Assembly: GCA_947471745.1 (NCBI GenBank)
Contig: CANJKZ010000549.1
Span: 258,001-322,000 of the forward strand
Direction: 5' to 3'
DNA from: Closterium sp. Naga37s-1
Taxonomy: Eukaryota; Streptophyta; Zygnematophyceae; Desmidiales; Closteriaceae
DNA length: 64,000 bases
The translations under genes and the position numbers were made by a program. This document shows, one piece after another, positions 21,401 to 32,700 of this stretch. The notes beneath the pieces were generated by a model that was given only the letters and a program-made list of their open reading frames with translations, did no database searches and had not been told where the DNA came from. The first letter of the stretch is position 1. Each line of letters begins with the position of its first letter.

Positions 21401-24400
21401 GGAGCTGGCTGATCGGATAGGCCGGCTCACGCAGTACTCGTGCCCTGGCTTCCATGGCAACGTCCGCCAGGTTGGACTCAGATGTGTTTTGCTGACCCGA
21501 AGCCCCTTATAGAGCAGCATTAGGTGCTTTTGCTGGCGCCAGGTGGTAATTGGTAGTGTCAGGTGGATTGCTGATTGTGTCAAGTAGTTCTCTGTTGGTG
21601 TGAGGTGGTATTTAGTTAAGGTCATCTGGTCAGACAGACTATGACACTCACAGTCACACACCCCATGACGCCTTGCAGCTGGGACCACCCATACATTGGC
21701 ACGCATGTCTCACCCCCACCCCTTCCCCCTCTCATTCCGTCATTCATCTCTTCTTGCTACTGTGCATGGCCCTGCATTGTGCCGTCCACCGTGCCAGTAT
21801 CGCATGGCTGGCCTTGCTGCCATTGAAATCGCCCAGGCTGTAGCAGCCGCCTGGGAACAGCGTGAGGAGGAGGCTGCTGCTGCTACAGCTGCCGCCGCCG
21901 CTGCCGCTGGTGGCACATCTCCTGCTTCAGCTGCAGCAGCTGCCGTTCTTGCTGAGCTGGAGGATGGAGGCGCCGACATGTCGTCCTTCTCCAAGTCATC
22001 ATCTGCTGACGTGTCGTCATCTCCCGGACCATCCGTTGATGACGTGTCATCGATTTCCTTGGACGATGATGGGGGTAGCAGCAGTGGAGGAGAGGCAGTG
22101 GCAAGCGGCAGCAGAGGTCAAGAGGAGAGGAGGAAGGGAGGAGGTTCAGGGAAAAGCGGCGGAGGAAAGGGGGGAAAGAACAAGGGTGGAAAGGGAGGAG
22201 GGCGAGGGAAGGGAGGAGGTGGAAGCGGAGGGAAGAATGCCTCTGCAAGCGCAGGAGGAGGAGTTGGGGCAGCGAAGGGAGTGCAAATAAAGGGGTGGAG
22301 AGATGCTTACTCCATTGCTGTGCGCTGGAGGCAGCTTTCAGAGCCGTGTGACCCGGCTGTATGGGTGGACATGCTCACGTAAGTAGTGTGAGGCATGCTG
22401 CATGCATGGTTTTTTGGTCGACTCAGAAAGCAGCGTCAGAGCCGTGTGAGTGACCCCGCTGTATGGGTGGACATGCTCCCGTGAGTGGTGTGAGGGGCTG
22501 GATTGTAGATGATGTTTCTAACTTGAGGTGCCTCATACATTGTTACAGTACTGTGCAGGGCACCTGTATGAGCCATGTGGCCCGCCTGTGTGTGTGAACC
22601 ATGGTCGAACACAGTGCAGCATGTCACTAGTAAAGTGCCTCATGATCGTACCCCTGAGTACTCATTTCACCAGCGACCCCTCCTTTCATTCCTTGTGCCA
22701 CAGGGAGAAGGAGTTCCGAGCAGGCTTTGGATCGCACACGCCTATTCTCATCGGGCAGACCAAGGTCGTGCGCTATCATGCCAACTTCGACCGGTAGGCA
22801 CCCCCTCCCTGTGCTCCCTCTCACCTCACACCTTTATTATTTTCCCCAAAAGCCGCACGCACGCCCATTCTCCTCGGGCAGACCAAGGTGGTGCGCTACC
22901 ATGCTAACTTCGACCGGTAGGCTTCCTCTCTCACCTCTTAGAATCAATGGAGAAAGGGTATTAGTGCTCCACTGCAAGGAGCTAAGCATAAAGAGCGCCT
23001 CAAAAGGCACACGCCCATTCGCATCAGGCAGATCAAGGTGGTGCGCTACCATGCAAACTTCGACCGGTACGCTTCCTGCTACCTCATACACTCCTTGCTG
23101 CTTTGCTGTTATTCGTGTCTGCGTCTCCCCTGCCGCTCATGTCTGCATCATTCCCTCTCAAAGTGGGGGCGATAAATGTGCGCGCTAAGTGGGAGCGCTA
23201 ATTGGGCGCGCGCTAAGTGGGGGCGCGCTGTGGAGGCGCGCTGTGGGGGCGCGCTGTGGGGCCGCTAAGTGGGGGCGCTAAGTGGGGGCACAGCTCCCTT
23301 TGCATGTATGCCTTTGTCTCTGCTGCGTGCATGGCAATGCCATAGCAAAGAAATATTTCCGAGGAGCATAAGGATTGTGTGCCTGTGTGTGGTGTGCGCG
23401 GAGTCAATTTTCGAGAATTCTCAGAAGTTATTTGGAGGAGCCTAAGATCTGTGTGCCTGTGCGTGGGGGGTGCGTGCAGGGCGTTTGCGATAATGAAGGA
23501 GGAGATGCTGCAGTCGGGTGCGGTGCACAACGCTACTAACAACAGAGTTCCCGTCGACGCACCCGCCCAGAAAGCAGCTGTCAGTCCTACCCTCTCTCAT
23601 GCCCTCTCTCATGCTCTCTCTCACAGTCCCGATCCACTCAAATTCTATTCCTCCACTCCCACCCCCCTTCTCCGTCCGTTTGTTTCTGACTCCGTTTCTT
23701 ATTTGGTAGCTCAGACCCTCAGGATAAGCAATCCCTTTCTCCCTCTCCTCACTCTCATGTCCCCGCTCCCCACTCACCCACCCTTTCCTCAAACCTTTGT
23801 TCTGCTGTGGCAGGTGGCGGCAGCAAAGGCATGTGAGGATCTGTATCGGGTGGTGGAGGAGGATTTCTGGATCGTCACACCCTGCCACAGCATGCTCACC
23901 TCATTCTCTCCTTTCCCCACTCACCCACCCTCTTCTCCACCCTCTGTGTGAGGCTCACCCCTCCACTGTGCCAGGTGGCGGCAGCCAAGGCATGTGAGGA
24001 TCTGTATCGGGTGGTGGGGGAGGATTTCTGGATCGTCACACCCTGCCACAGCATGGTTGACCCGGGGTGAGCCAGAAATTCTCGCTTCTGAGTTTTTGTA
24101 TCAATCTGCCTGCCATCCTTTATTTTACAAACTGTCTCACATCACGGAGACCTCACCGTCTCCTCCGTCCACTTCTTGCTTCCGCTGCTCAAATGACCGT
24201 TGTCCGTTCCTGTTGCTGTCTGCATGTGCCACTTGCATCATTTTCCACCCTTCCAGGAAGGTTCTCGAGGGCACACGACTCACTCTAGTGAAGACGTAAG
24301 CCCTCCTCCATTATTCACTCTGCCCACTCGTTTCCACTGTCCTCTGCTCCCTTGCCACCTATGCTGCTGTCACTCACAGCTTTCCTCTCCACAGCTCTCC

Positions 24401-26581
24401 TTCCTTTCGTCCTTACTTCTTTCCATTTCCCTGTCTCTTTCTCCCCATGTACGCAGCCCCACGGGGTTTGACTTTGCCATCCGCACGCCCGGCACGCCGT
24501 CACGGTGGGCGGACTACGACGCAGAGATGGCGGCTGCATGGGAGGTGCGTGGGATGGGGTGGCATGGCGTTGTGAAGAGGGGTGGATGGTGTGAGCGCTG
24601 TGAAGGTCGCAGGATGCGTGCTGCTGATAGCAAGCAGATTATGGCACGGATGTGTGTAGTAGTGTGAGGGCCGCTGAAAGTGCCTTTTTGGGTGGTGAGG
24701 GCACCCCACTGGAGGTGCACCCCTTAGAAAAGCAACCCCCTGGTGTTACCCTGCTGAACTGGGATTTTCTGTAGTATGTGTGTGGTTGTGTTGTGACACA
24801 ATCACAGCTGCAGCGTGGCTGCTGAGAGGGGGGAAGTAGGGTTCCAGCTCCTCCAATGCCAACTCCACAACTCCCCCACTCAATCTCTACCTCTCCTCCA
24901 TCCTGCGCCCCTCTCATCTCTCCAACCCTCCCCACGCCTCCCATCCCATAACCCCCCTGTCCCCCAACCCAGGACGTGTGTGCGGTGGTGGGGGAGAAGA
25001 TGCAGGGGGGGGCATGGAGGCCTCCCAGCGGTGCTTTCATGGCGCGCTTCCGCGCTTTGTAACTGTTATCTCTACCCTCGCCCTGTGCCTCTCTCTGTCT
25101 CTTCCTCCCTCTTCCCCACACCAGGACGTGTGTGCAGTGGTGGGGGAGAAGATGCAAGGGGGGGCATGGAGGCCGCCGCTCCCTCCTCCTCTAATCCCCT
25201 TTCTGAGTCGACTCATAAATTCCCCTCTCCTTTCCCTCTACTCCCCCCCCCCCACCAGGACGTGTGCACAGTGGTGGGGGAGAAGATGCAGGGCGGGGCA
25301 TGGAGGCCGCCCCTCGGTCCTTCCATGGCGCGATTTCAACGAGCCGTGCTGCGCCTTGCCTACTACTGGTACCCTCTCCCTCTTCACTCTTGCACTCTTG
25401 CACCTCGTAAGGTGTTCCTGTTGGAATTCTCAAAAACTACTTCCATTGTGAGATTCGAGTGTGCCGTGCTGCGCCTCGCCTATTACTGGTAACCACGCGC
25501 TCTTGCTGTTATCACCTCGCAAGGCCCTGTTTGTTCTGCAACCTAGATGGCATTGGTTCAATGTTCACCTGTCCGCAGCAGCTCGTGAGTGTGGCGCCTG
25601 ACTGCTAACTTGAGCAGCAGGTTGCAACCGGCTGCGTGCCTCTGTAGCTGAATATCAGCATTTTGATTGCACCGCTCTGCACCACTCTTGCACCATGCAT
25701 GCACAAACCAACCCACCTCAGGTACAACTTCATGCCACTGGCACGTGGAACAGCCATGGTGGGGTATGTGGTGACGCTGGCTCTCAGCATAACTCTTACA
25801 CCATTCTGCACCACCCTTGCACCACTCTGTCTGCGGCAGGTACAACTTCATGCCGCTGGCACGTGGAACAGCCATGGTGGGGTACGTGGTGACGCTGGCG
25901 CTCTTCCTTGCGGCCCAGCTGCAAGTCACCGCCACCATCCCGCCCAAACTGCAGGTGTGTAAGCTGTGGGTGTGCTGAGACGTTAGTCGATTAAATAATC
26001 GCCTCACCTAGCTACAGATCACCGCCACCATTCCGCGCAAACTGCAGGTTTGTGGGGAACGGTGCAGTTTCATGTCTGTGACTTTCTAATTTGGTTCTTT
26101 GGAGTGTTGGGGTTGTGGCGATGTGCAGGCCTGTTGCATGTGTTTGGGGGTAGGCATGCACTCCAGCACATGTGTGGAAGGGAGCAAGAGACAGTGGCAT
26201 CTCTGCGTGTGTTGTCACCACTTCTGCCTGCCCACACTCATGTCCACTACCATTCTTATCCTTCCTCTTGTAATTTCGTCTGCTCTCACGAATCCTTACC
26301 TCGCCCCACCCATACCCCACCTTCCCCCCCTCCCCCTCGCCCCTCTCCCTGCTCTACCGAAACGTCTGCAGGTGGACTGGGAGGCCATTCTCTCATCGCG
26401 CTTTGAAACATTTGCCTCAGCAGTCATGCCGTGGCTCTCCCCATCAGTCACGCCTCTCACTGACCCCACGCTGCCCTCCTTCCCCTCGCTCACCTCCCAA
26501 CTGCCCACCGTTGCCTCGGCTGTTGCCGCCCTCTCCTCTCCCCCCACGCCCTCCCGGGCATCCTCCGCTGCTCGCTCTTAG
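15414..26581 (+). CDS. SRFR1: Gene B: SRFR1 orthologue (TPR scaffold protein)
   Basis: Exons: 15414-15541, 15737-15846, 16081-16682, 16839-16883, 17012-17113, 17222-17302, 17474-17540, 17698-17798, 17996-18174, 18367-18423, 19001-19109, 20867-21031, 21195-21470, 21798-22378, 22704-22793, 23480-23579, 23975-24066, 24257-24295, 24457-24544, 25259-25368, 25840-25954 and 26372-26581. They total 3,447 bp, exactly 1,148 codons plus TAG, with every junction in phase. Residues 1-110 hold N-terminal TPRs (CNRAWCYLHLDLNKHALKD). Residues 110-270 are a low-complexity linker, and about 280-527 a TPR block (WKRRAQARAALGQMDE, AWVNMGQAYKEYG). About 528-1148 match the SRFR1 C-terminus: YSCPGF, YRMAGLAAIEIAQ, RWRQLSEPCDP, GFGSHTPILIGQTKVVRY, DFAIRTPGTPSRWADYD, YYWYNFMPLARGTA and VDWEAIL. 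A variable Ala/Ser/Asp/Gly/Lys insert lies inside exon 21798-22378. In Arabidopsis SRFR1 restrains immune-receptor signalling with EDS1 and TCP factors; an alga probably uses it for something older. Several exons have truncated tandem duplicates. Confidence 0.93.
18771..18788. repeat. Palindromic junction motif (GCGC core)
   Basis: TTTGAGGCGCCTATAAAA follows the first truncated copy of gene B exon 11. The next copy starts shortly after. Confidence 0.75.
18909..18924. repeat. Palindromic junction motif (GCGC core)
   Basis: TTGAGGCGCCTCAAAA ends the second truncated copy of exon 11. It and the 18771 motif are both followed by ATCATCC/GTCATCC and a duplicated CCCTTCC. Confidence 0.8.
19428..20558. 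mobile_element. Non-autonomous inverted-repeat DNA element in SRFR1 intron
   Basis: Termini are CTAAGTTGGAAAAAACG and its reverse complement CGTTTTTTCCAACTTAG. With these ends, GATTACAC flanks both sides as an 8-bp duplication; the shared flank can be read as 6 to 11 bp because terminal and flank bases overlap. The interior is AT-rich and unlike the host intron. It contains repeated, mutually inverted blocks built on CGTAAATTACGGTCGTAATT near 19620-19670 and 19980-20115, so the element could fold back. No ORF looks like a transposase. An 8-bp duplication would fit hAT and 9-11 bp would fit Mutator; the tips match neither clearly. Confidence 0.8.
22410..22430. repeat. Degenerate palindromic junction motif (TCGA core)
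   Basis: A T-run followed by GGTCGACTCAGAAAG directly precedes a second, shortened copy of the end of gene B exon 14 (GCGTCAGAGCCGTGTGAGTG, 22433-22482). Confidence 0.6.
22704..23067 (+). repeat. Three copies of gene B exon 15 (intact + two truncated)
   Basis: Intact exon 22704-22793. Copies at about 22860-22918 and 23008-23067 start inside it at CACGCCCATTC and keep the end CAACTTCGACCG plus the GTAGG/GTACG donor. The last is introduced by AAAGAGCGCCTCAAAAGG. Neither truncated copy has the exon start. Confidence 0.85.
23408..23427. repeat. Palindromic junction motif (AATT core)
   Basis: TTTTCGAGAATTCTCAGAAG separates two copies of a ~45-bp intron segment (GAGGAGCATAAGGATTGTGT at about 23360 and GAGGAGCCTAAGATCTGTGT at about 23434). 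Confidence 0.8.
23814..24066 (+). repeat. Duplicated gene B exon 17
   Basis: The copy at 23814-23894 has the acceptor but no donor after CACAGCATG. The copy at 23975-24066 is complete (VVGEDFWIVTPCHSMVDP, donor GTGAGC) and fits the phase of the next exon. Confidence 0.85.
24973..25490 (+). repeat. Copies of gene B exon 20
   Basis: Copies start at 24973, 25125 and 25259, each after a CAG acceptor, with GACGTGTGTGC or GACGTGTGCAC. Only 25259-25368 reads through to LRLAYYW and a donor. The first ends at a stop, the second is cut at GGCCGCCGCTCC. A fourth fragment of the exon end lies at about 25448-25488. Confidence 0.85.
25201..25219. repeat. Palindromic junction motif (TCGA core)
   Basis: TTCTGAGTCGACTCATAAA lies between the second (cut) and third (intact) copies of gene B exon 20. 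Confidence 0.7.
25726..26046 (+). repeat. Copies of gene B exon 21
   Basis: A 5' fragment at about 25726-25785 (YNFMPLARGTAMVGYVVTLA) comes before the intact exon 25840-25954. A 3' fragment at about 26007-26046 (ATCACCGCCACCATTCCGCG) follows it. Confidence 0.8.
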
Positions 26582-28700
26582 GAGCGCTCTTACGAGCTTG
26601 GCAAAGCTGCCCCTCCATTGGCTTGGCATTACTGGTAGCAGCGTTCCAGCTACCGTAGTTTAGCGAGATGCTTGTGTTATGCCCCTGCCCTGCCTTGCCT
26701 CAGTTGGGGTTCTCCTTGAAGTTGGCCTGGAGCTCCCTGTGGTGGTCACGTGCTAGTTCACCCCTGCTAGTTGTTACGAGTGCAATTGAGCGAGCGAGCG
26801 AGAAATGCACTATCGAAGCAAACAATACAGTTGAGCGAAAAGCATGAGCGAAGTTATGTAGCGAAGCTAGTGTGGTAACGGTAATGCGGGAAATTGGGGT
26901 TCGCTACGGGCCTAGCCCCGAGGTTGGGAATTGTCGAGGCGGAGGTCCGGAGCGCGGGTTACCAACCGAACCGTGAGGTTGGGTCGCATCGTGAACGGTG
27001 GCGGGAGTCGTGGTCGAAGCGAATGTCGCGAGCGGGTAACGTTCACGGATGAGTGCCGATGGCGGGAACGGACATGTACGCGGTAAGAAGGGACGCGAGG
27101 TAAGGAAAGTGAATTTTCCTTACACTAGTCTAGTTCTTTCAGCCCATGTGGTTATGTTTTGCAAGGGTTTAGGGTTTCTGGTTTGCAGCTAAATAATGCA
27201 ATCATGTTAGGTCATTTACATTCCATTGACAGATTGTGGTATGGCAAACAGCAAGAGCCCTACACCTGAGGAGTTTCCAACAGCAAGATTGAGCTGCATA
27301 GAACCTGACTACATGGCGTTCCCCCAGCTAGTTCCAGTTGTTAGGCAGTTAGTAGGCGGCACAAAAATGTCAGCTTCAAGTGGGAACATAGCCATAGGGT
27401 GTAGGCAGCTCCACCGACCCCACGCCGCGTTTGCTACGTCCTCTTCCGCCTCCCCTCCTTCCTCCCCCCCTTGTTGTCCCTGTCCGCCCGCGCACGAGCT
27501 GTGCTTCCGGCAACGGCTCCTCTCCACGGCCGCCGTCAGGGCGTTTCGCCGCCTTGCCTCCCCCTTGTGCCCCCCCCGCTGCTGCTCCTGTCCTGCGCTG
27601 TCCCCCTCTGCTTGGCTTCTGCGTTGCGTTGTACTGCTGACTCACAACCCCCTTCGGGACCCGCCTCTTCGGACGTTTCTTCGCCCCTTTCTGACGTCGT
27701 CCTCCTTTTCGTTGCACCGTAGCTGGCCTTCTCTGAGAGTGCTGCGTCCGACTGGTCATAATATTTCCCGTTCGCACGCCTCCCCCTCGAGCAGCCTGCC
27801 TAGCTCCGCCCCTTGCGCCCCTCCCATGCCTCTTCACCCCCTTGTGCCCTTTCCCCTTGGCGCGACCTACAGCGTGGTTGCGCGGCGGGGATGCTCCTGA
27901 CGGGGTAGCTCCTATTCTTCCTGCCAGTCCCCTCGCCCCTCTCGCCCCTTTTCTTTCCGCTGCCGTGGCTGCCGTTTCCCTCCCCTTCCCCCTCCCCCGC
28001 TTCCCGGCGCCACTTTGATTACTCCCGCCATTCACCGCCAGCAACCGGTGCGCCGCTGCCACTTTCCCCCCTTGGCGGCCTTCCCCCAACTGTCTCATTT
28101 CTCCCCGGACTTCAACCCCGCCCTCCCCCCGTGTTGCTTCTCCTTGCTCCCCCACAGCCCTTCCCCCATTTCCTGCGACCGCCCGCCAATCAGGAGAGAG
28201 CACGAGGGCGCTCGAGGTCCCTTCGGCGTGAAGCGCGCCGAGCTGGCGCGGAAGGAGGCGGGTGAGGAGCGGGAGAAGCAGCAGCGCCGCAGAGTTCATC
28301 CCCGCGACTCGCGCAGATCGGCGGGTGTATGGACGGTTCTACAACGCAGCTCACGCAGAGGCTGTAGATGGAGGTAGTGGAAACCTCCGCTAAAGATAGT
28401 CAGTACTTTTGTGATTACTTATCTCAAGTTTACCGGGCGCTAGTAGGATTGTTGATTACACTTGCACGCAATGCTGGAGTGGCGTGCCTAGTAGCTGTGT
28501 TAGCCGATTAATAAGATCGTATTGCTGAAACGCGTTTCTGCCGCGCCGCACATTGTATGCTCTGGTCCATTCTCGCGTTGCGGTTCTTAGGAGCGCTGCT
28601 TCACACTAGCGTATGGAGCTAACATCGTTTCACGCGGGACTGAAGCGAGGGTGGATATGGCGGTAAACAACTGAAGGAGGGCACGGTGCAGCGGGGTGTC
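26582..28700. other. Region with no convincing gene
   Basis: Downstream of gene B. Open frames exist (27226-27900 plus, 27376-28299 minus), but they overlap on opposite strands, are GC- and Pro/Arg-rich after about 27430, and show no domain I recognise. The first ~60 codons of the plus frame (MANSKSPTPEEFPTARLSCI onward, from about 27241) have more normal composition and could be one exon of an unknown gene, with a CAG acceptor just before. No support beyond that. Confidence 0.3.
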
Positions 28701-29079
28701 GGTGGAGTGGCCATGGCAGAAAGAGACTTGGCTACTCGGCTCGCCACGGGACGGGACGCAACTCAGCACACCCTTGCTGACTTGTCAGCGGATCACGACT
28801 GGCGCGCTTCGGATGCGACTATCAAGTGACGGCACAGCCCTGCTCAGCAGCAGCAGCAGTAGAGCTCCTCGTTCAAGCGAGGTGGAAAATGTTGCGCTGG
28901 AGATGTGGTGGAAAATAGCAAGGAATGAGAAACGTGGGATGGGTTTGACGAGTTGCGTTGTGAAAGGGGCGCAATTTCTGATTGGTTTGCCGCGCTTCGA
29001 TGTTCCACCGTGTGCGATTTCCCGAATCCCGGCTCGCACGCGGCTCTGCTTGCCCCTGCGATGGCGACAGCGATTGGTG

Positions 29080-29517
29080 CGCGATTCGTGCGCGATTGGT
29101 GCGCGATTGGTGCGCGATTGGTGCGCGATTGGTGCGCGATTGGTGCGCGATTGGTGCGCGATTGGTGCGCGATTGGTGCGCGATTGGTGCGCGATTGGTG
29201 CGCGATTGGTTGGCGATTGGTGCGCGATTGGTGCGCGATTGGTGCGCGATTGGTGCGCGATTGGTGCGCGATTGGTGCGCGATTGGTGCGCGATTGGTGC
29301 GCGATTGGTGCGCGATTGGTGCGCGATTGGTGCGCGATTGGTGCGCGATTGGTGCGCGATTGGTGCGCGATTGGTGCGCGATTGGTGCGCGATTGGTGCG
29401 CGATTGGTGCGCGATTGGTGCGCGATTGGTGCGCGATTGGTGCGCGATTGGTGCGCGATTGGTGCGCGATTGGTGCGCGATTGGTGCGCGATTGGTGCGC
29501 GATTGGTGCGCGATTGG
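29080..29517. repeat. 11-bp tandem repeat (GGTGCGCGATT)
   Basis: About 40 units, nearly invariant; one unit near 29210 reads GGTTGGCGATT. The repeat makes open frames of over 180 codons in all frames (AHQSRTN / CAIGARLVRDW), which are not genes. Confidence 0.97.
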
Positions 29518-29679
29518 GGAGGTGGCAAAGTAAATGGAACGTGCGACAGTTTCTTGACCTACGAAGATGCTCCACGTAGAAGCCTTGAGGCTTCGTGTTC
29601 CCATCCGCGTTACACAAACCATCACATACACTCACGACAGAAAGTAGGAAAATGAAAACGTGTCCACAAAGGTAAAAGA

Positions 29680-29752
29680 CGCCGCCCGTGGGGCTCGAAC
29701 CCACGACCACAAGGTTAAGAGCCTTGCGCTCTACCAACTGAGCTAGGGCGGC
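29680..29752 (-). tRNA. tRNA-Lys (anticodon CUU)
   Basis: Read on the minus strand: 7-bp acceptor stem GCCGCCC/GGGCGGC, D arm TAGCTCAGTTGGTAGAGC, anticodon arm CAAGGCTCTTAACCTTG with anticodon CTT, variable loop TGGTC, T arm GTGGGTTCGAGCCCCAC, and discriminator G. All stems pair. It is 73 nt with no intron. A TTTT run just downstream on the minus strand (29674-29677) fits Pol III termination. It lies 30 bp from the longest possible start of QTRT1 on the other strand. Confidence 0.96.
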
Positions 29753-29782
29753 TGAGAATATTGAAAATCTTAACATAATATT

Positions 29783-32700
29783 ATGGTTGTTAGAGTCTGT
29801 GCGAGTGTCCGCTGGTCACTCCGTCTCGTCTTGTCGCCCGTCGCGACACGTCGTCTGTCGCCGCCACTCCGCCGCCATTGCCGGTACCATTCCTTACGGC
29901 GAGGCCTACACGGCCAGTCCACAGCGCATGGTGCAGCAAAGCGGCTGAATGCCGTCGCCCGCAGCGACGCCAGTATAAGCAACAGCCGCTACGGCAGCAG
30001 CAGCAGTGGCGGCAGCGACGACGCCAGCAGCAGCAGCATGGCGCTAGAATTCGAGGTGCGCATTCTTCTACTGAACTGAATGCATACATTCCGCCGGTTG
30101 TCCCGTTCCCCGCCCGCCCCTTTTACCCCTGTTAGTTCTTCCCACAACCGCTAGTTGCCACGCGCGCGAAGCTCTTGCGCCTTTAAGCTCCCCCGCGTCC
30201 GCCCCTCCCTTCCCCCATGCCTCCCTCCCCCCGCCGCACCCCTCCCCCGCCCCTCCCTACCTCCGCCCGCGGCGGTAGGTACTGGCGACCCACGGGCGCG
30301 CGCGAGCGGCGCGAATGACGCTGCCGCACCACAGCTGCCTCACGCCCATGTTCATGCCCGTGGGCACGCAAGGTGGGTCCTGCCATGGTTGACGGGTGTT
30401 GAGAGTGGTTGACAGGTTCTGAGAGGGGTTGAGTTGGGGCTCAGATGGGCTGAGAGGGGCTTAGAAAGCATGTAGCGAGAATGGTGCTGCAGCTGCCTCA
30501 CGCCCATGTTCATGCCCGTGCGCAACCCAAGGTGGGTCCCACCATGGCTGACGGGTGTTGAGAGTGGTTGAGAGGGTTTGAGAGGGGTTGAAAGGGGTTT
30601 TAGGCAGCGCAGCAGCTGCACGAGCTGGCTGCCAGGTGGTGCTTTTACAGCCCCCCACCACCACTTCGCCAACCTGTCTGGCGCTCACAGTACCACTCAA
30701 GTGATTCACCTCACAGCCTTCCTTCCCCTGTCCTCTCCCCATGCCACCCCCACAGGCACCATAAAGGGGCGCCCCCCACCACCACCTCGCCAACCTGTCT
30801 GGCGCTGACAGTACCACTCAAGTGATTCGCCTCACAGCCTTCCTTCCCCTGTCCTCTCCCCATTCTCCCGAGGCAGGCACGATTAAGGGGCTGACGGCAC
30901 GGCAGCTGGGCGAGTTGGGCTGCCAGGTGGTGCTGGGGAAGGCAACACCTACCACCTCGCCAACCCCGTTCCGCCCCATCCCCTTACCTCCACTCATTGA
31001 ACGAAAATAGGCACAATCAAGGGGCTAACAGCGCAGCAGCTGGGAGAGTTGGGCTGCCAGGTGGTTCTGGGGAGGGAAACACCTACCACCTTGCCAACCC
31101 CTGTCTGTCCTTCCTTTTCCTCCCCTCGCGGGAGCACAACAGGTACAATAAAGGGCCTAACAGCGCAGCAGCTGGGCGAGTTGGGCTGCCAGGTGGTGCT
31201 GGGGAACACCTACCACCTCGCCAACCCCGTTCCGCCCCATCCCCTTACCTCCACTCATTGAACGAAAATAGGCACAATCAAGGGGCTAACGGCGCAGCAG
31301 CTGGGCGAGCTGGGCTGCCAGGTGGTGCTGGGGAACACATACCACCTCGCCAACCGCCCCGGCGCTGACGTCATTGCTGAGGCAGGCGGGCTGCATGCGT
31401 TCATGGACTGGCCACGTGGACTGCTCACCGACTCGGGGGGGTTTCAGATGGTGCGTGCCTCGCTTGCAGATGGCGGGAGGGGTTGAATGTAGACACGGGG
31501 AAGGGAATATAGGCATGGGGAATGCACACAATGCTCAAACGGCAGCCACATGCCTCTGCTCCAGCGCTGTTGCATGCCATGCCATGCCCTGCCCACACCG
31601 GGTGCTCTTGCTGCTGCTTGCCGCCGCCACCTCACTTCGAGCTTTGCCGCACACCGGCCTCCACCGCCCTGCACTCCTCTCCACCGCCCTGCACTCCTCT
31701 CCACTGCTGGGCACCGTGGCAGGTGTCTTTGCTGCACCTGGCGGACATCACAGAGCAAGGGGTGGAGTTCCAGTCGCCTGTGGACGGCACGCGCATGCTG
31801 CTCACGCCTGAGGAGTCCATTGCTATTCAGGTGCCTCCCACACGAACCCCCACCGCACTCCACCACACTCCACTGCACTCCACCGCACTCCACCGCACTC
31901 CACCACACTCCACTGCACTCCACCACTCTGCACCAGCACAGCACCTGGCGGACATCACAGAGCAGGGGGTGGAGTTCCAGTCGCCTGTGGACGGCACTCG
32001 CATGCTGCTCACACCAGAAGAGTCCATCGCCATTCAGGTGCCTCCCACACGAACCCCCACGGGCCACCGCACTCCACCGCACTCCACTGCACTCCACCGC
32101 ACTCCACTGCTCTCCACTGCACGGGCGTTGGGCTTGGGCGTTGGGCTTGGGCGTTGGACTTCCAGTCGCCTGTGGACGACACCGTTTCATATTCATGGTC
32201 GACTTAGCTCCCTAAACCCGCTAGCCAGAAATCCCGCACATAAGGTCTTAGATCTTGTTTTTTATATACTTCGATGTGTGGTTGACGATTTCTATTAGTC
32301 TACTAGGGAACTGTGGGAGGGAACTGTGGGAGGGAACTGTGGGAGGGAACTTCAGGTGGGAAATGCAGGTGGGAACTGCAGGTGGGAACTGCAGGTGGGA
32401 ACTGCAGGTGGGAACTGCAGGTGGGAACTGCAGGTGGGAACTGCAGGTGGGAACTGTAGGAGGGAACTTCAGGTGGGAACTAGAAATGGGAACTACAGGT
32501 GATCCGCTAGGTCTCTTTTAATGAACGACCATGTGTGTTTTACTTTGAATTACCTCCATCACCCACCGTTCATTTCAACAAATCACACCCCTTAAAAGCC
32601 CTCCGCCATGCGTTTTCTCTTGTGTGACTGACTCATGGGCTGTTTCCTGGAAGGAGCGCAGAACAAGATCGGTGCTGACATCATCATGGCTCTGGATGAC

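Noticed and set aside
27376..28299. 307-codon minus-strand ORF
   Set aside because: GC-driven Arg/Gly/Ala composition, overlap with an equally open plus frame, and no domain.
29680..29752. tRNA-Lys as a partner or substrate of QTRT1
   Set aside because: Queuine TGT acts on GUN anticodons; CUU is not one. Proximity is probably chance.
28696..29776. Overlapping frames of 180-319 codons on both strands
   Set aside because: All are readings of the 11-bp GGTGCGCGATT repeat, and one minus frame includes the tRNA gene.
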